Positions 1 through 9,833 are shown, numbered from the stretch's first letter. The stretch is DNA of 64,000 nt from Bacteroidota bacterium (GCA_025354385.1 JANXMZ010000043.1:94912-158911); one strand, 5' to 3'. The notes: generated by a model from the sequence alone, not told the origin. A program made the numbers and translations.

Positions 1-928
1 TTTCTGCATCACCTATTCCTACACCGGTAATAGGATGTTGCTTTATCACATCTGCTGCATTGTACCAAGCTCTAACACGCATTGCAAATGAGTAGTCGTT
101 GGCATCTTTATTTTCAACAACGACATGAAGGTCATCCATAGTATTCTTAATTCTGTTTTGTAAAGAGGACGAGGTAAATACCATAAAAGTAGGAACCACG
201 ACTATTGCCAATAGTATCCATTTCGTTCGTTTAAATGGCCAAGCTGAAAATAAGGATAAACAAAATACGCCCAAACCTACATATAGGGCCAATAAACCTG
301 TTCTTGCACTCAAAATATGAATAAATACAAAGTTCAATACTATCAATCCCAATAAAGTATAAAATGGTAAACCTAGTTGACCATTTGAATATGCTTTAAA
401 AAGTTGAATGAGACCAAAAAGTATAGCACAGGCCATTAAAATAGAAAATTGAATGTGCAATATACCATAGCCAAACTCTATTGGCAGAGGCTTAGATTGC
501 AATATCAAATCATCAAACAATTCTTTATTGATAAGATAATTATATACACTTATAACCGCTGGCAAATACAAGGCGTAATTAATTATTAATGCCAGATTAA
601 AGTTTTGCTTCTCGGACAATTCCTTAACTGCCAAGTATACCATAGGATACAGCAGTAATGGCACTTTGAGGGATAAAATTCTGAGAGCTTCCTGTTGATT
701 TTCTGAATTGAAGAAAGATAAAATGGTTACTGCATAAAACAAAATAAAAGCAAGATTTAAGCATCTGGCTTGAAATGAAGTTTCTTTTTCCCTTACATAA
801 AAAAGCCCCAACACACATATCAGAGCAAATGATATACTGATGAGTGCTTTGGATAAAGTAAATGAAAAGAAAAGAAGACCAGTTAATATTAAAAATAATA
901 CAGAATGGTATTTCTTTATTAAGGCAAT
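1..928 (-). CDS. O-antigen ligase-like membrane protein, C-terminus cut off by window edge
   Basis: A reverse-strand frame is open from an in-frame TAG at 980-982 down through base 1. The translation is a chain of hydrophobic helices, then a periplasmic stretch with a conserved Arg-x-x-x-Trp followed by HPITGVGIGD just before the edge. That pattern is typical of the Wzy_C family (O-antigen polymerases and ligases that join or polymerise lipid-linked glycans at the periplasmic face). No ATG, GTG or TTG occurs in frame before a GTG at 814-812, which would cost the first membrane helix. The start is therefore uncertain; an ATT at 928-926, eight bases after the stop of the upstream LysM gene, is one candidate. 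It overlaps or abuts that gene, suggesting one transcript. Ligase versus polymerase cannot be decided here. Confidence 0.75.
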   Translation of the reverse strand, partial: MALIKKYHSVLFLILTGLLFFSFTLSKALISISFALICVLGLFYVREKETSFQARCLNLAFILFYAVTILSFFNSENQQEALRILSLKVPLLLYPMVYLAVKELSEKQNFNLALIINYALYLPAVISVYNYLINKELFDDLILQSKPLPIEFGYGILHIQFSILMACAILFGLIQLFKAYSNGQLGLPFYTLLGLIVLNFVFIHILSARTGLLALYVGLGVFCLSLFSAWPFKRTKWILLAIVVVPTFMVFTSSSLQNRIKNTMDDLHVVVENKDANDYSFAMRVRAWYNAADVIKQHPITGVGIGDAE

Positions 929-935
929 GATAAGT

Positions 936-1901
936 TTATCTGGCGTAATTAATTTTAACTTTAGTATCTTCGGTGATACCTAATTTATCCGCAACAGTTT
1001 TACTCATTTTAAGAATAATTCCATTACCAGGTTTACAATTACCTACCACTCTAGCAAATACCGCATTGTTATTTGCAGGATTTGTGATCATGATGATGGT
1101 GCCAATTTTAGCAGTCGGATGAAGGATAAAGCTTCTGTCTTGACCAAGGTCTCCCTCAGTAGAAATAATAGCAACACCATCCTCACTAATTTCGTCACCA
1201 TCATCTACCGAATAGGTTTTAGTAACAATGGCTTCGGGGTGATTGCTATTTTTATCTGCCACTACTTTATCCGTTACTACCACGACATTGTCTGGCGTTG
1301 CAGCTTCTGTTTTCTGAGCAATTTTTGTTTCTTGCTTAACTTCTTCAACAATCTCTGGCGTTTCTTCTACTTTTTCAACCAATTTCTCTGCTTGTTTAAC
1401 CTGAGTAGATTGCTGAACTGCAGTAGTTGTTTCACCTACCACTAATTTCTGCCCTAACATGATATTGGTCGATTTTAGATTGTTAAGGGTTTTAATTTCC
1501 TCAATGGTTTTATTGTATTTCTTTGCAATGAATGAAAGCGTTTGACCGGCAGTAACAACATGGTAAATTTTTTCTTTTTTGATTACAGCATTTGTAACTG
1601 TTGTGGTAGTAGGTTTGGTGACCACTGGACTAGCACTTGATGCAACGCCTGTTGATTTTCCTCTCGGAATTAATAATACCTGATCAATTTTAATGCCTTG
1701 ATCGGAACCTGAATTAGCTGCAAAAACATCAGCAGAAGGCACTCCATATTTTTTACTAATTCCATATATACCCTCTCCTTTGGTAACCTTATGCATAATA
1801 TATTGTTTACCATTGACCGTTTTTACTCCAATTGAATCCAATGGCATTGCGAGGACGTTAAGACTTACAAAAGCAAACAGTCCAAAAATTATTTTTATCA
1901 T
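936..1901 (-). CDS. Secreted two-LysM protein with C-terminal double-psi beta-barrel
   Basis: 321 residues. Residues 1-18 form a signal peptide. Two LysM repeats, which bind peptidoglycan glycan chains, lie at about 33-80 and 111-157. A long Thr/Val/Glu/Lys-rich linker follows. The last ~85 residues read like the RlpA/expansin-type double-psi barrel: HPTAKIGTIIMITNP, then a Val-Val-Gly stretch and an ILKMSKTVADKLG-like end. RlpA proteins act on or bind peptidoglycan, but I do not see a convincing catalytic pair, so a binding or scaffolding role in the periplasm is as likely as lytic activity. It lies between a von Willebrand A gene and a polysaccharide ligase-like gene, all transcribed leftward. 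Confidence 0.8.
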   Translation of the reverse strand: MIKIIFGLFAFVSLNVLAMPLDSIGVKTVNGKQYIMHKVTKGEGIYGISKKYGVPSADVFAANSGSDQGIKIDQVLLIPRGKSTGVASSASPVVTKPTTTTVTNAVIKKEKIYHVVTAGQTLSFIAKKYNKTIEEIKTLNNLKSTNIMLGQKLVVGETTTAVQQSTQVKQAEKLVEKVEETPEIVEEVKQETKIAQKTEAATPDNVVVVTDKVVADKNSNHPEAIVTKTYSVDDGDEISEDGVAIISTEGDLGQDRSFILHPTAKIGTIIMITNPANNNAVFARVVGNCKPGNGIILKMSKTVADKLGITEDTKVKINYAR

Positions 1902-2009
1902 AGTGTGGCGTATCTTATTGATTAATTATTACAAAGTAAGCGTGGATTAGGGACTGTACCTATAAATGACCTAAATGCTTTTCAACATATGCTTTTTTTA
2001 TCATACACT

Positions 2010-3368
2010 TCAATGCATGGAGCTAGCCTTTACTTCTTCTATTAATACTTCTTTATCTGTATTCAAATTTAGAATCCTAAGCAATTTGCCTTTCCCCTTC
2101 TCGGCAAGTACACTCAGAAAAGTGAGGGCCTTTGCTGTTTTTCCAAAAGCAATAGTTGTTAATCTTATCTGATTTTTATTGGCCTCATGTTTCACCATTT
2201 TAAACAAGTCGTTTTCATTAAAATGATTGCCATTAAACAAACCATCGGTTGCTAAAAATATTTGATTATTACCGCCAATTATAAAATGTTGATGTGCCAT
2301 ATCGTAGGCTAAATTAACCCCTTCGGCCCCAAGACTAGCGCCACGTGCCGTTAATGTATCGATAGCGTAAAGTAAAGCTGATTTAGATTGTCCATTCACA
2401 TTTTCGAATACCACTCTCACCTTACTTGAATAGGTAATAAGCGTAATATAATCTTGTGGTCGCAATACTTCAATTAAAGCTTTCATTGAGGCTTTGAGAT
2501 ACGGTAATTTTGTAGAGTCTTTCATACTACCAGATACATCTATTACGAATATTAAATGGTTCGGTTTATAAGCTGGAGAATTAAATCCATTGTCTACCGT
2601 TGAAGCTGGCACATATACAACAGGAGGTTCAATGGCAGTATCTTTTTTAACTACAATTTGAGGTTTATAGACAGATCTTAATGTATCGGGTTCTCGTATA
2701 GGCAATGGTTCGATATAGATGAGGCAAGTATTATTCTCTTGGTTATAATCGAACACCATACTATTGGGTAGATATCCTTCCTTTTCGGCATTCACTTTAA
2801 TTCTACCATATTCGCAATTGCATTGAAAGGCAATATTCCTGAAGCCAGGAACACAATTAATAGTCTTATGATTCTGCACCACATTTACCTTAGGATTTTT
2901 AATTTGCTCATTGGTTACCTTATCTCTCACCACAATATTTAGTGGGACTCTATTATTCAATGGTTTGCTATTCTCTATTGATGGGCATACAGTGAGTGCA
3001 TTGGGGTGTATCGATTTAATTTGACCTGATAATTTAATTTTAATGGGTTCGAAACTACTGCTAAAATTAAGTGGTACTTCAATGCTAAATCGACCTCTTT
3101 TCTCGGTGTAATAGATCAGTCCTATTGTAAAAACTTCGCCAGGTTCTATTGTTTTTTTACTGCATAAAACTTGATAGTCTTCACCAGGTTGCACTGGCAG
3201 AAAATAAACGGTTTTACTTCCTGTATTTGTAAAATAAAAATAGACAGTATCATTGTTATAATTTTCTATAGCCCCTAAATCCATACTGGTTTTATCTCCC
3301 ACCATTTGTGCTTTCAGTTGCACGATACAACTCAGAAATAATCCTATGATTAAAATTTTAAACCTCAT
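2010..3368 (-). CDS. Secreted von Willebrand factor A domain protein
   Basis: 452 residues from the ATG at 3368; a TTG ten codons upstream also keeps the frame but would disrupt the signal peptide. After the signal peptide (cleavage near LKAQ) comes an Ig-like region of about 95 residues resembling the domains that precede vWA modules in Bacteroidota. A low-complexity Pro-rich linker follows. The C-terminal vWA domain carries the metal-ion-dependent adhesion motif D-V-S-G-S at 277-281, a GASLG segment in place of the usual Thr loop, and ATDG. Such domains bind proteins through a divalent metal. The partner is unknown. There is no T9SS signal, so the protein is probably periplasmic. Confidence 0.75.
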   Translation of the reverse strand: MRFKILIIGLFLSCIVQLKAQMVGDKTSMDLGAIENYNNDTVYFYFTNTGSKTVYFLPVQPGEDYQVLCSKKTIEPGEVFTIGLIYYTEKRGRFSIEVPLNFSSSFEPIKIKLSGQIKSIHPNALTVCPSIENSKPLNNRVPLNIVVRDKVTNEQIKNPKVNVVQNHKTINCVPGFRNIAFQCNCEYGRIKVNAEKEGYLPNSMVFDYNQENNTCLIYIEPLPIREPDTLRSVYKPQIVVKKDTAIEPPVVYVPASTVDNGFNSPAYKPNHLIFVIDVSGSMKDSTKLPYLKASMKALIEVLRPQDYITLITYSSKVRVVFENVNGQSKSALLYAIDTLTARGASLGAEGVNLAYDMAHQHFIIGGNNQIFLATDGLFNGNHFNENDLFKMVKHEANKNQIRLTTIAFGKTAKALTFLSVLAEKGKGKLLRILNLNTDKEVLIEEVKASSMH

Positions 3369-3545
3369 TCTTTTTATGATGAACGAAAACTGTACCAAAT
3401 AAATTGTGGTATTAAAATTATAACAAATGAATGAGAATGAGAGACTGGGATGTTAAGACTTTTTTAATCCTTTAATTTTACATATCCTTGTACAATAAGT
3501 AACAATTCAAAATAGTTAATTATGGATTGAAACTTGCAACCACTA

Positions 3546-4406
3546 ATGGTAGAACACGATTTTTACAAGTTAATGCAGATTCCCTTATACAGTGCTTTTT
3601 CGGAGGTAAAAAAACGCTATTATGAATTAGCATTAATCTATCATCCAGACAAAAACCCCAACAATAAAGATGCAGAGGAGTATTTTAAAATTGTTACACA
3701 GGGTTATAATTTATTGGGCGATGTCGATAAAAAATCACAGTATGATTTACTTCTAAGAAATTATTACAATACCCAAGATTCTGACAAAACGCGCGTGCAA
3801 ACTCCTAAACGCGACATGGCCGAGCGCTTGTTTCAAATAAGAGAAAATAAAAGGCAAGACATTATCACTGATTATTTAAATACAGAGAATACCTTCTCCC
3901 ACAAAAACCGTTTGTGGGCGGCCATTTTATTATCCGTATCTGGATTTTTAATGACCTACAACCATTGGTTTATTAATTATACAAGTCTTGATATTATTTA
4001 TAATTTTGGAGGATTCTTAATCACTTATTTTGGCGTTTATCTCATCGCCAACAATGTTTACAGAAGAGATTCTTATCGCAACGCTATTAAGCTAGTGGAG
4101 GACAAAAGTGATCGCAAAGCCATTCGATTATTTTTAACACTTTTTTTCTCACTGCCTTTTATTTTCTGGACCATTGTACAAACCTCTGCTGCTATTCAAT
4201 TGCATTATTTTGCCGATTACACCACCGTAGAAAATATTACTGTTCAAAGCGAAGTTATTTACTATGAATATACTGTAAACGATGAAAAAATTGTGCGCAG
4301 CATGACGCCAGAATTTGACGAAAAACTTATAACACCCCATAATACAAGGGTAAAATTTTCTAGAATCAATCCGAATATAAGCGAGATTATTTTAATTAAT
4401 CCATAA
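3546..4406 (+). CDS. Membrane-anchored J-domain protein
   Basis: 286 residues from ATG 3546 (a TTG at 3534 is the only longer option). The N-terminal ~70 residues are a J domain with the invariant His-Pro-Asp (YHPDKNP), which stimulates DnaK ATPase activity. There is no Gly/Phe region or zinc centre, so it is not DnaJ itself. Two to three membrane segments follow (about residues 125-175 and 198-225), then a short soluble tail of beta-strand character. This predicts a co-chaperone that recruits DnaK to the inner membrane. The client is not evident. It converges with the thx gene across a hairpin. Confidence 0.8.
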   Translation: MVEHDFYKLMQIPLYSAFSEVKKRYYELALIYHPDKNPNNKDAEEYFKIVTQGYNLLGDVDKKSQYDLLLRNYYNTQDSDKTRVQTPKRDMAERLFQIRENKRQDIITDYLNTENTFSHKNRLWAAILLSVSGFLMTYNHWFINYTSLDIIYNFGGFLITYFGVYLIANNVYRRDSYRNAIKLVEDKSDRKAIRLFLTLFFSLPFIFWTIVQTSAAIQLHYFADYTTVENITVQSEVIYYEYTVNDEKIVRSMTPEFDEKLITPHNTRVKFSRINPNISEIILINP

Positions 4407-4408
4407 AA

Positions 4409-4437
4409 AATCCCGGTCTACTTTCGCAGCCGGGATT
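4409..4437 (-). terminator. Rho-independent terminator for thx
   Basis: Eight-base stem AATCCCGG (4409-4416) / CCGGGATT (4430-4437) with a 13-base loop. Reading leftward, a run of six T follows (complement of 4405-4410). It lies between the convergent J-protein and thx genes and may also stop rightward transcription, though the T run is weaker on that side. Confidence 0.85.
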
Positions 4438-4454
4438 AATATATTTGAAGAAGA

Positions 4455-4673
4455 TTAAGCTTCTTTCTTTTTTGCTGGTGCTTTTTTAACAGCAGGTTTT
4501 TCGGCTTTTGGTTCAGTGGCTTTAGCAACTTTTTTAACTTTAGCTACTTTCTCTGGTTTTGCAGGTGCTGCAAGGGCTTTGGCCTTTGCTTTAGCTTTTG
4601 CAGTAGGACGACTAACGCCATAACTGGCCATTGTTCTTTTTCCTTTTTTTGTTTTTTTATCTCCTCTTCCCAT
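4455..4673 (-). CDS. thx: 30S ribosomal protein Thx (bS31)
   Basis: 72 residues. The first ~24 (MGRGDKKTKKGKRTMASYGV and on) match the small basic Thx protein, which threads into the head of the 30S subunit in Thermus and Bacteroidota. The remaining two thirds are an extension of Ala, Lys, Pro and Glu with repeated KAKAKA/KKVAK blocks, of a kind common on Bacteroidota Thx-like proteins. It is monocistronic, with its own strong promoter and terminator, as expected for a ribosomal protein gene outside the main clusters. Confidence 0.8.
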   Translation of the reverse strand: MGRGDKKTKKGKRTMASYGVSRPTAKAKAKAKALAAPAKPEKVAKVKKVAKATEPKAEKPAVKKAPAKKKEA

Positions 4674-4707
4674 ATTAATTTTATTTGGTTATATGATTAT
4701 TGAGTGG

Positions 4708-4741
4708 CAAAAGTAATTAATTTTCAGCGAATATTTCCAAA
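4708..4741 (-). promoter_or_regulatory. Bacteroidota-type promoter of thx
   Basis: On the reverse strand a TTTG (-33 element, complement of 4738-4741) is followed after 22 bases by TACTTTTG (complement of 4708-4715). This is an exact match to the TAnnTTTG -7 consensus of Bacteroidota. It lies 35 bases upstream of the thx ATG. Confidence 0.6.
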
Positions 4742-4762
4742 TCTTAAGTACTACTGATTAAA

Positions 4763-7700
4763 TTAGTGGTATACCGACATTAACATTGTTGTCAATCGAC
4801 CTTCGATTATAATGTTTAGTGTATAGATACCAGAATTCAAATGCTCTGTATTAATAACCATACTTGTACCATTAATTGGCATCGTCTGAATTTTCAAACC
4901 TGTACTATTATAAATTTCCAGAATGCCATTAACATCAAAATTATAACCCAATAAATTGAGATAGGTTTGCGTATTTGTAGGATTAGGACTTAATAGCAAT
5001 GATTGTTTATTATCTGATAAATGTTTCAATGCAACAATTCCTTCTTGTTTCTTCAAACCATATTGATTGATTGAATAAAGATAATATAGATAGATACCAG
5101 ATGGGTATTCAGACAAATCATCTTTATATTCGTATTGTGGGAACCCAACTTCCTTAACAGTGGTAATGGAAACAATAACTTGTCCATTAATATATCTGCG
5201 CCCTAGTTCATAACTAACAATATCTTTGGGTGTGAAACAATACCAATCTATCACCGCCACATGGTTTTCCATTTTTCCTTTCAAAAGAATTTGAATTGGC
5301 AAAGGGGTTAAATAATTAATTAGGTAAGTAGCAGAAGGCCCTGCTTTACCAGCATTATCAATGTAGGTGTATTGAAATGAGGTAGTCGCTTGATTAGCTT
5401 TCTTTACATAAATTGTCAAACTATCTGGCTTGAAATTCGGAATTTCATAGCGACCATTGGTTGCGTTCCAATAAACATAAGCGGGTGAGCCTATGGCAGG
5501 GTTCGGAAACAACAATTTACCATTGTAAACTAAAACACCATTGGTTGCAGTATCCGGCAACACTGTGAATGCCAGTTTAGAATTGATACCCGTACTTCCT
5601 TTAAATCTTCCATCCTCATAATCGGAACCAGATAATTTACCGGGCATAATAGTTGTAGAAATTGAATTAACAGTTGTATCCGAAGTTCCGCTGGCATTGA
5701 ACAATCTAATTAATTGGGTAAATCTGCTATTACCTGAACTTCTGTAAATCACCGAATCAGGATCTACTTGATATGTTTTATTATGTGCGAAAGGAGTTCT
5801 TTCAATACCGAAATTAACATTTGTAATATTAACAGTAGTAAATGTAACTTTTATATTGCCATTAGCAGCCCCTGCCTCAATCCCTGCCCCTGCAGCATTG
5901 CTCGAACCAAATTGCTCGCCTGTATTGGCATAATTAGTAGGTAAACTTGCTGAAGGTGCACTAGCACCAATGGCTACAGATGAAGTGGATAATCTGATAG
6001 TATAAGATGAATTACGAACACCCGTTAAAGTATAAGTGCCGTTAGGTTTAACCCTGGCACTGTCTATCACCACTCCTAAATTATTTATCATGTAACTGTA
6101 AATTTGTGTACTGGCGTAAACTCCTCTTGCAATACCATCAATTGCGCCATTCACCAAACCATTAGCATCATTATAAATGGTTCCGGACACATCCAAAATA
6201 CAACCTGTGGTGCGTGCATACAACACGGCTCTAACGCTTAAGCTTCTGCAGTTGGCATCCTTTACTTTTATAAGATACGAACCTGGTTCTAGGTTAAGTA
6301 TTGTAAACGAATCTTTATTTGTGTTAAATTTATTAAACGTATTGGTTAATTCATTGTACCAAAAAACTTTATAGGGAGCAGTGCCTCCTTTGTAAATAAC
6401 CTTAATACTATCTGTATTATTTCCCGAGCAAATTGAATCCGAAGACTTAATAACCCTATCTTTAATATCCGTTTGAATATTTGGCACTGTATAACCCGCA
6501 TCTATATTAGGAGCACCACCAGGTCCACCGTTTTGACCCCAAACTAAAACAATATTTTTGCCTGTATTGCCAATATTATTGGCCGCAGATTTAGTCCAAA
6601 AATTTGCACCATTTAAATTACCCGAGGTTGACCCTACTGAAATTGTTTGATAAGCGCTCATTAAAATACCTGCATCGCTGGTAGTTTCGTTGTAATTTAT
6701 TCCTCCAATTGTAACGGCTGCATCTGCTGCATCTACATCACCATTGAATGAAACCTTGTCAGGGGTACCGTCTCCGTTTACATCTGCGTATAAATAAGTT
6801 GCGCTATCTACTGTAATTAAAGCCATCTCGTCATTCTCTGTACCATATAAAGCATTCAAAGGGTCGCAACCCGCTCCAATACTCATTAAAACTTTTGAAG
6901 TTAGATTGGAAGTTGGAACTGGAGTAAATCCCCAATCAGAGGTTGCTGCATTATAATCTACTGTGGTTAACATTGTAAATCCAACTGATGAGCAATAGCG
7001 ATATCCTAATCCAGAAGAATTTACATCTTCAAAATTGCTTGAATTGGCATTTACTGAAATTGTTGAGGTGGCTCCGCTAGCGGTTGTTCTGGTGATAGTA
7101 ATATTTGAAGCAGTGGGATTATAAAAAAACACACGCATTGTTTCATTAGGAACTGCGGGCATGTAATAACAAGTTGAAAACTGGCTTGTTGGGGTTAATG
7201 CATATGTTCTACCTTGATAAGAGGAATTAAAATCTGCTGTTAATAAATGAACCATGATTGGCTTATTGGCACTAATTGTGGCACCTTGATTTACAGTAAT
7301 AACAGTAGCCCCTTGCCTACTGTCAAGATAATAAGTTTCGCCTTGATTAAGACTCACTGTGATATCTGTTGAACCATTGGCATCCCTATCTATATTAACA
7401 GTTGTAGAATTTTGTGTTGCTAAAATGGATACACTTGTCACTTCAAATTGAACACCACCACCGGTCGTATTTTGACCAACAGGTAAAATATAATTTGTTC
7501 CAATTTTTTTCTCAGAAGGCACAGTAGCGCCCGACATACTTACAGTTCCATTCGGCTTACCCCATGCAAATTTAGAAAAGGCCCCAATCCCGCCAATAAA
7601 TATTTTATCCTTACCATCATAATCTATAACAGCTTGCAAGACTGCATCATTCCCAGAGGCATTGGGATCGTAGGTATTAGAAGTACTGTGACCTGAAAAA

Positions 7701-8851
7701 AGAATATTATTGAGAACAATGGCTTTACCTGCATCCAATAAATCTGTAGGAAAACCGGGTGCCACACCATTTGTTAAATCACCATCACCCCAAATTTGTG
7801 TAGTAGCTTGCGATGGCGCATTAATATTGCTCTCATATCCATCTTCCCAGTGGTCATAAATAACAATTGCATCACTCGATACAGCAATTCCAGCATAAAA
7901 CACAGTGGAATCTCCATTTGAAGTATTAATATCTCTTAAAAAATCGATGGCCTCATTTTCAGGAATTGGAACAAAAAATTGTGTAGTATCACAGTTGAAT
8001 AATGCCCTAAGCGAGACAATTGCTGTATCGCAGGTATTATCTGCGGAATTATAATATTTGCGATCCGGACCAGCATCACAAACGCGGTATGAAAAATAAT
8101 CAACGCCTTCGAAAGATGCATTGGGTTTATAGGTATAGACACCAGCCGAATTAAATGTTAAAGTACCATTTGCTACATGCACAAAACCCAATGAGTATAT
8201 CACCGAATCATTATCGTAATTAATGTCATTACTTACAACTGATCCTTTGGCTGTCCCTGGATTTAAAAATACACGGGTATCTGCAAAAGCATTTACAGGA
8301 TAAAAACAAGTGTGCGTATAACCAATTCCATCTGTATATGCACCACCAGCTGTTAAAGTAATTTTAACAAAACGCAATCCTCCAGCAGGTACCGAGAAGG
8401 TAGCATAGGCAGAGGTAGCAGGTGTTGAAGAAGTACCTGTTAAGTTTCCTAAACTAGCATAGGTGATGTTATCGTTTGAAATTTGAACCGTAGCGCCTGG
8501 GGTGCCCGAAATACGTTGCCATGCAACTGTTAAGGTGGAACCTTGAGCAACCCAGCGATTAAGATCTACTACCAAAGGAATAGTAGTACTTAAAGTAGCC
8601 GAATTGGCCGCTGAAAGTGTGGACCCCGATGCCAAAATTGCACCAGTAGCATTTGCTGCTCCAGCATTTCCACCAGTGGCTGTAACGCCATAACCAGTAG
8701 CTGCTGTAGCTGAGCCAAATGGGCATGTTTGGGCAATAGAAGATAGATTGAAATTAAGCATTAGAAGCACTAATCCAATGCATTTTGTACATAATTGTTG
8801 AAATTTGCCTGTTAAGAAACATGCAAACATTTCAGAATAAATTGAAGTCAT
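4763..8851 (-). CDS. Large T9SS-exported adhesin-like protein, type A sorting domain
   Basis: 1362 residues with an N-terminal export signal ending near SSIAQ. Recognisable parts in order: a Gly/Ala/Thr-rich beta region; a cadherin/VCBS-like segment (near residue 195, with YKPNASFEGVDYFSYRV); a long central region (about 290-770) resembling the IgGFc-binding/mucus-binding fold, with repeated Thr/Gly-rich strands; a CSGN...GTAPYKVFWYN Ig-like module; an SdrD-B-like module starting SGTIYNDANGLVNG (about 890-1020); and a C-terminal type A sorting domain (LLSPNPTNTQTYLNL ... LNSGIYTLNI ...). It is predicted to cross the outer membrane through T9SS and be anchored or released at the surface. There is no enzymatic motif, so adhesion is the best guess. 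It is not in an operon with its neighbours. Confidence 0.8.
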   Translation of the reverse strand: MTSIYSEMFACFLTGKFQQLCTKCIGLVLLMLNFNLSSIAQTCPFGSATAATGYGVTATGGNAGAANATGAILASGSTLSAANSATLSTTIPLVVDLNRWVAQGSTLTVAWQRISGTPGATVQISNDNITYASLGNLTGTSSTPATSAYATFSVPAGGLRFVKITLTAGGAYTDGIGYTHTCFYPVNAFADTRVFLNPGTAKGSVVSNDINYDNDSVIYSLGFVHVANGTLTFNSAGVYTYKPNASFEGVDYFSYRVCDAGPDRKYYNSADNTCDTAIVSLRALFNCDTTQFFVPIPENEAIDFLRDINTSNGDSTVFYAGIAVSSDAIVIYDHWEDGYESNINAPSQATTQIWGDGDLTNGVAPGFPTDLLDAGKAIVLNNILFSGHSTSNTYDPNASGNDAVLQAVIDYDGKDKIFIGGIGAFSKFAWGKPNGTVSMSGATVPSEKKIGTNYILPVGQNTTGGGVQFEVTSVSILATQNSTTVNIDRDANGSTDITVSLNQGETYYLDSRQGATVITVNQGATISANKPIMVHLLTADFNSSYQGRTYALTPTSQFSTCYYMPAVPNETMRVFFYNPTASNITITRTTASGATSTISVNANSSNFEDVNSSGLGYRYCSSVGFTMLTTVDYNAATSDWGFTPVPTSNLTSKVLMSIGAGCDPLNALYGTENDEMALITVDSATYLYADVNGDGTPDKVSFNGDVDAADAAVTIGGINYNETTSDAGILMSAYQTISVGSTSGNLNGANFWTKSAANNIGNTGKNIVLVWGQNGGPGGAPNIDAGYTVPNIQTDIKDRVIKSSDSICSGNNTDSIKVIYKGGTAPYKVFWYNELTNTFNKFNTNKDSFTILNLEPGSYLIKVKDANCRSLSVRAVLYARTTGCILDVSGTIYNDANGLVNGAIDGIARGVYASTQIYSYMINNLGVVIDSARVKPNGTYTLTGVRNSSYTIRLSTSSVAIGASAPSASLPTNYANTGEQFGSSNAAGAGIEAGAANGNIKVTFTTVNITNVNFGIERTPFAHNKTYQVDPDSVIYRSSGNSRFTQLIRLFNASGTSDTTVNSISTTIMPGKLSGSDYEDGRFKGSTGINSKLAFTVLPDTATNGVLVYNGKLLFPNPAIGSPAYVYWNATNGRYEIPNFKPDSLTIYVKKANQATTSFQYTYIDNAGKAGPSATYLINYLTPLPIQILLKGKMENHVAVIDWYCFTPKDIVSYELGRRYINGQVIVSITTVKEVGFPQYEYKDDLSEYPSGIYLYYLYSINQYGLKKQEGIVALKHLSDNKQSLLLSPNPTNTQTYLNLLGYNFDVNGILEIYNSTGLKIQTMPINGTSMVINTEHLNSGIYTLNIIIEGRLTTMLMSVYH

Positions 8852-9068
8852 TTTGCTGTATGTTAAAAATAATCAGATTTGTTAGCTAAACTGAGTCTAA
8901 TTATTTTAATTGTGCAAAAGAAAGTAATTTTAACAACTTAAAAAACTTGTACCAACAAACATTTTCAACATTGTATTTGCATAATGTACAGAATTACAAA
9001 CACTTAAAGTTGATAAAAATCAATTTTTTATCCTATGCTTACTTAAAATTTTCAATTTACAAAAATAA

Positions 9069-9101
9069 AAAAGGGTCAAACTTTAACAGTTTGACCCTTT
9101 T
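9069..9101 (-). terminator. Rho-independent terminator of the FKBP gene
   Basis: A perfect 13-base stem (9069-9081 with 9089-9101, core GGGTCAAAC/GTTTGACCC) and 7-base loop. It is flanked by A-rich sequence that gives a T tract on the reverse strand, 18 bases after the stop of the leftward gene. Confidence 0.85.
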
Positions 9102-9118
9102 ACAACAACTGAATGTTA

Positions 9119-9817
9119 TTATTTTTTAATACTTACCAATTCCAATTCGAAAATGAGAGTTTGGTAAGGCTCCATCATCATTTCGCCAGTGTAAGGATTT
9201 TGCATACCTTGTTTACCGTAAGCTAATTCATAAGGAATTACAACTTCTGCTTTAGAACCAACATCCATTAAACTTAATGCTTCCAAGAAACCTTTTACAG
9301 CACCACTATTCATAGCAGTTTTCAATGGCTCTTTTTTATCTACGCTTGAATCAAATATTTTTCCATCAATAAATTTACCAGTGTAATGAACGAAAACAGT
9401 ATCCACGATGGATGGTTTAACACCAGTACCTTTAGCAATCGATTTAAACAACAAACCACTTGGCGTTACAGTATAACCACCTTGCTTTTTCATTTTGGCA
9501 ATAAACTCTTCGCCCTTTTTTCTGGCTTCACCATATTTGCACTCTGTTAAATAGGTCATGGCCACTTCGCGTTCCAAATCTTGACTTAACAATAAATTGC
9601 TATCGCCTTTTTCCATTACCTGTTCTACGGCTGCTTTAAACACTTCCCAATTCAACTCTTTCACATTGTATTTACTAAGAATTCTGCCTGTGTTTGCGCC
9701 AAAAGCATAAGCAAATGAATCTTTTTGATTTGCTAATTTAACCTTACCTGATTTTGCCTTGTTGTTACAAGCAGTCATAAATAACACTGCCAAAACGATT
9801 AAAATAATTTGTTTCAT
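9119..9817 (-). CDS. FKBP-type peptidyl-prolyl isomerase lipoprotein
   Basis: 232 residues from the ATG at 9817. A longer frame to 9865 is ignored because the lipoprotein signal begins here: about 15 hydrophobic residues and the lipobox LFMTAC. A helical FKBP-N-type dimerisation region (about residues 30-105) precedes the FKBP fold, which contains VDTVFVHYTGKFIDGKIFDS and VVIPYELAYGKQG, the usual active-site segments. The product is a lipid-anchored periplasmic folding catalyst like Mip/FkpA. It is monocistronic with a TACATTTG -7 element upstream. Confidence 0.9.
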   Translation of the reverse strand: MKQIILIVLAVLFMTACNNKAKSGKVKLANQKDSFAYAFGANTGRILSKYNVKELNWEVFKAAVEQVMEKGDSNLLLSQDLEREVAMTYLTECKYGEARKKGEEFIAKMKKQGGYTVTPSGLLFKSIAKGTGVKPSIVDTVFVHYTGKFIDGKIFDSSVDKKEPLKTAMNSGAVKGFLEALSLMDVGSKAEVVIPYELAYGKQGMQNPYTGEMMMEPYQTLIFELELVSIKK

Positions 9818-9833
9818 TTTTATAAAATTGGTG

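Noticed and set aside
624..818. Reverse-strand frame of 64 codons
   Set aside because: It lies in another frame inside the ligase-like gene, whose own frame gives membrane helices and the Wzy_C motif.
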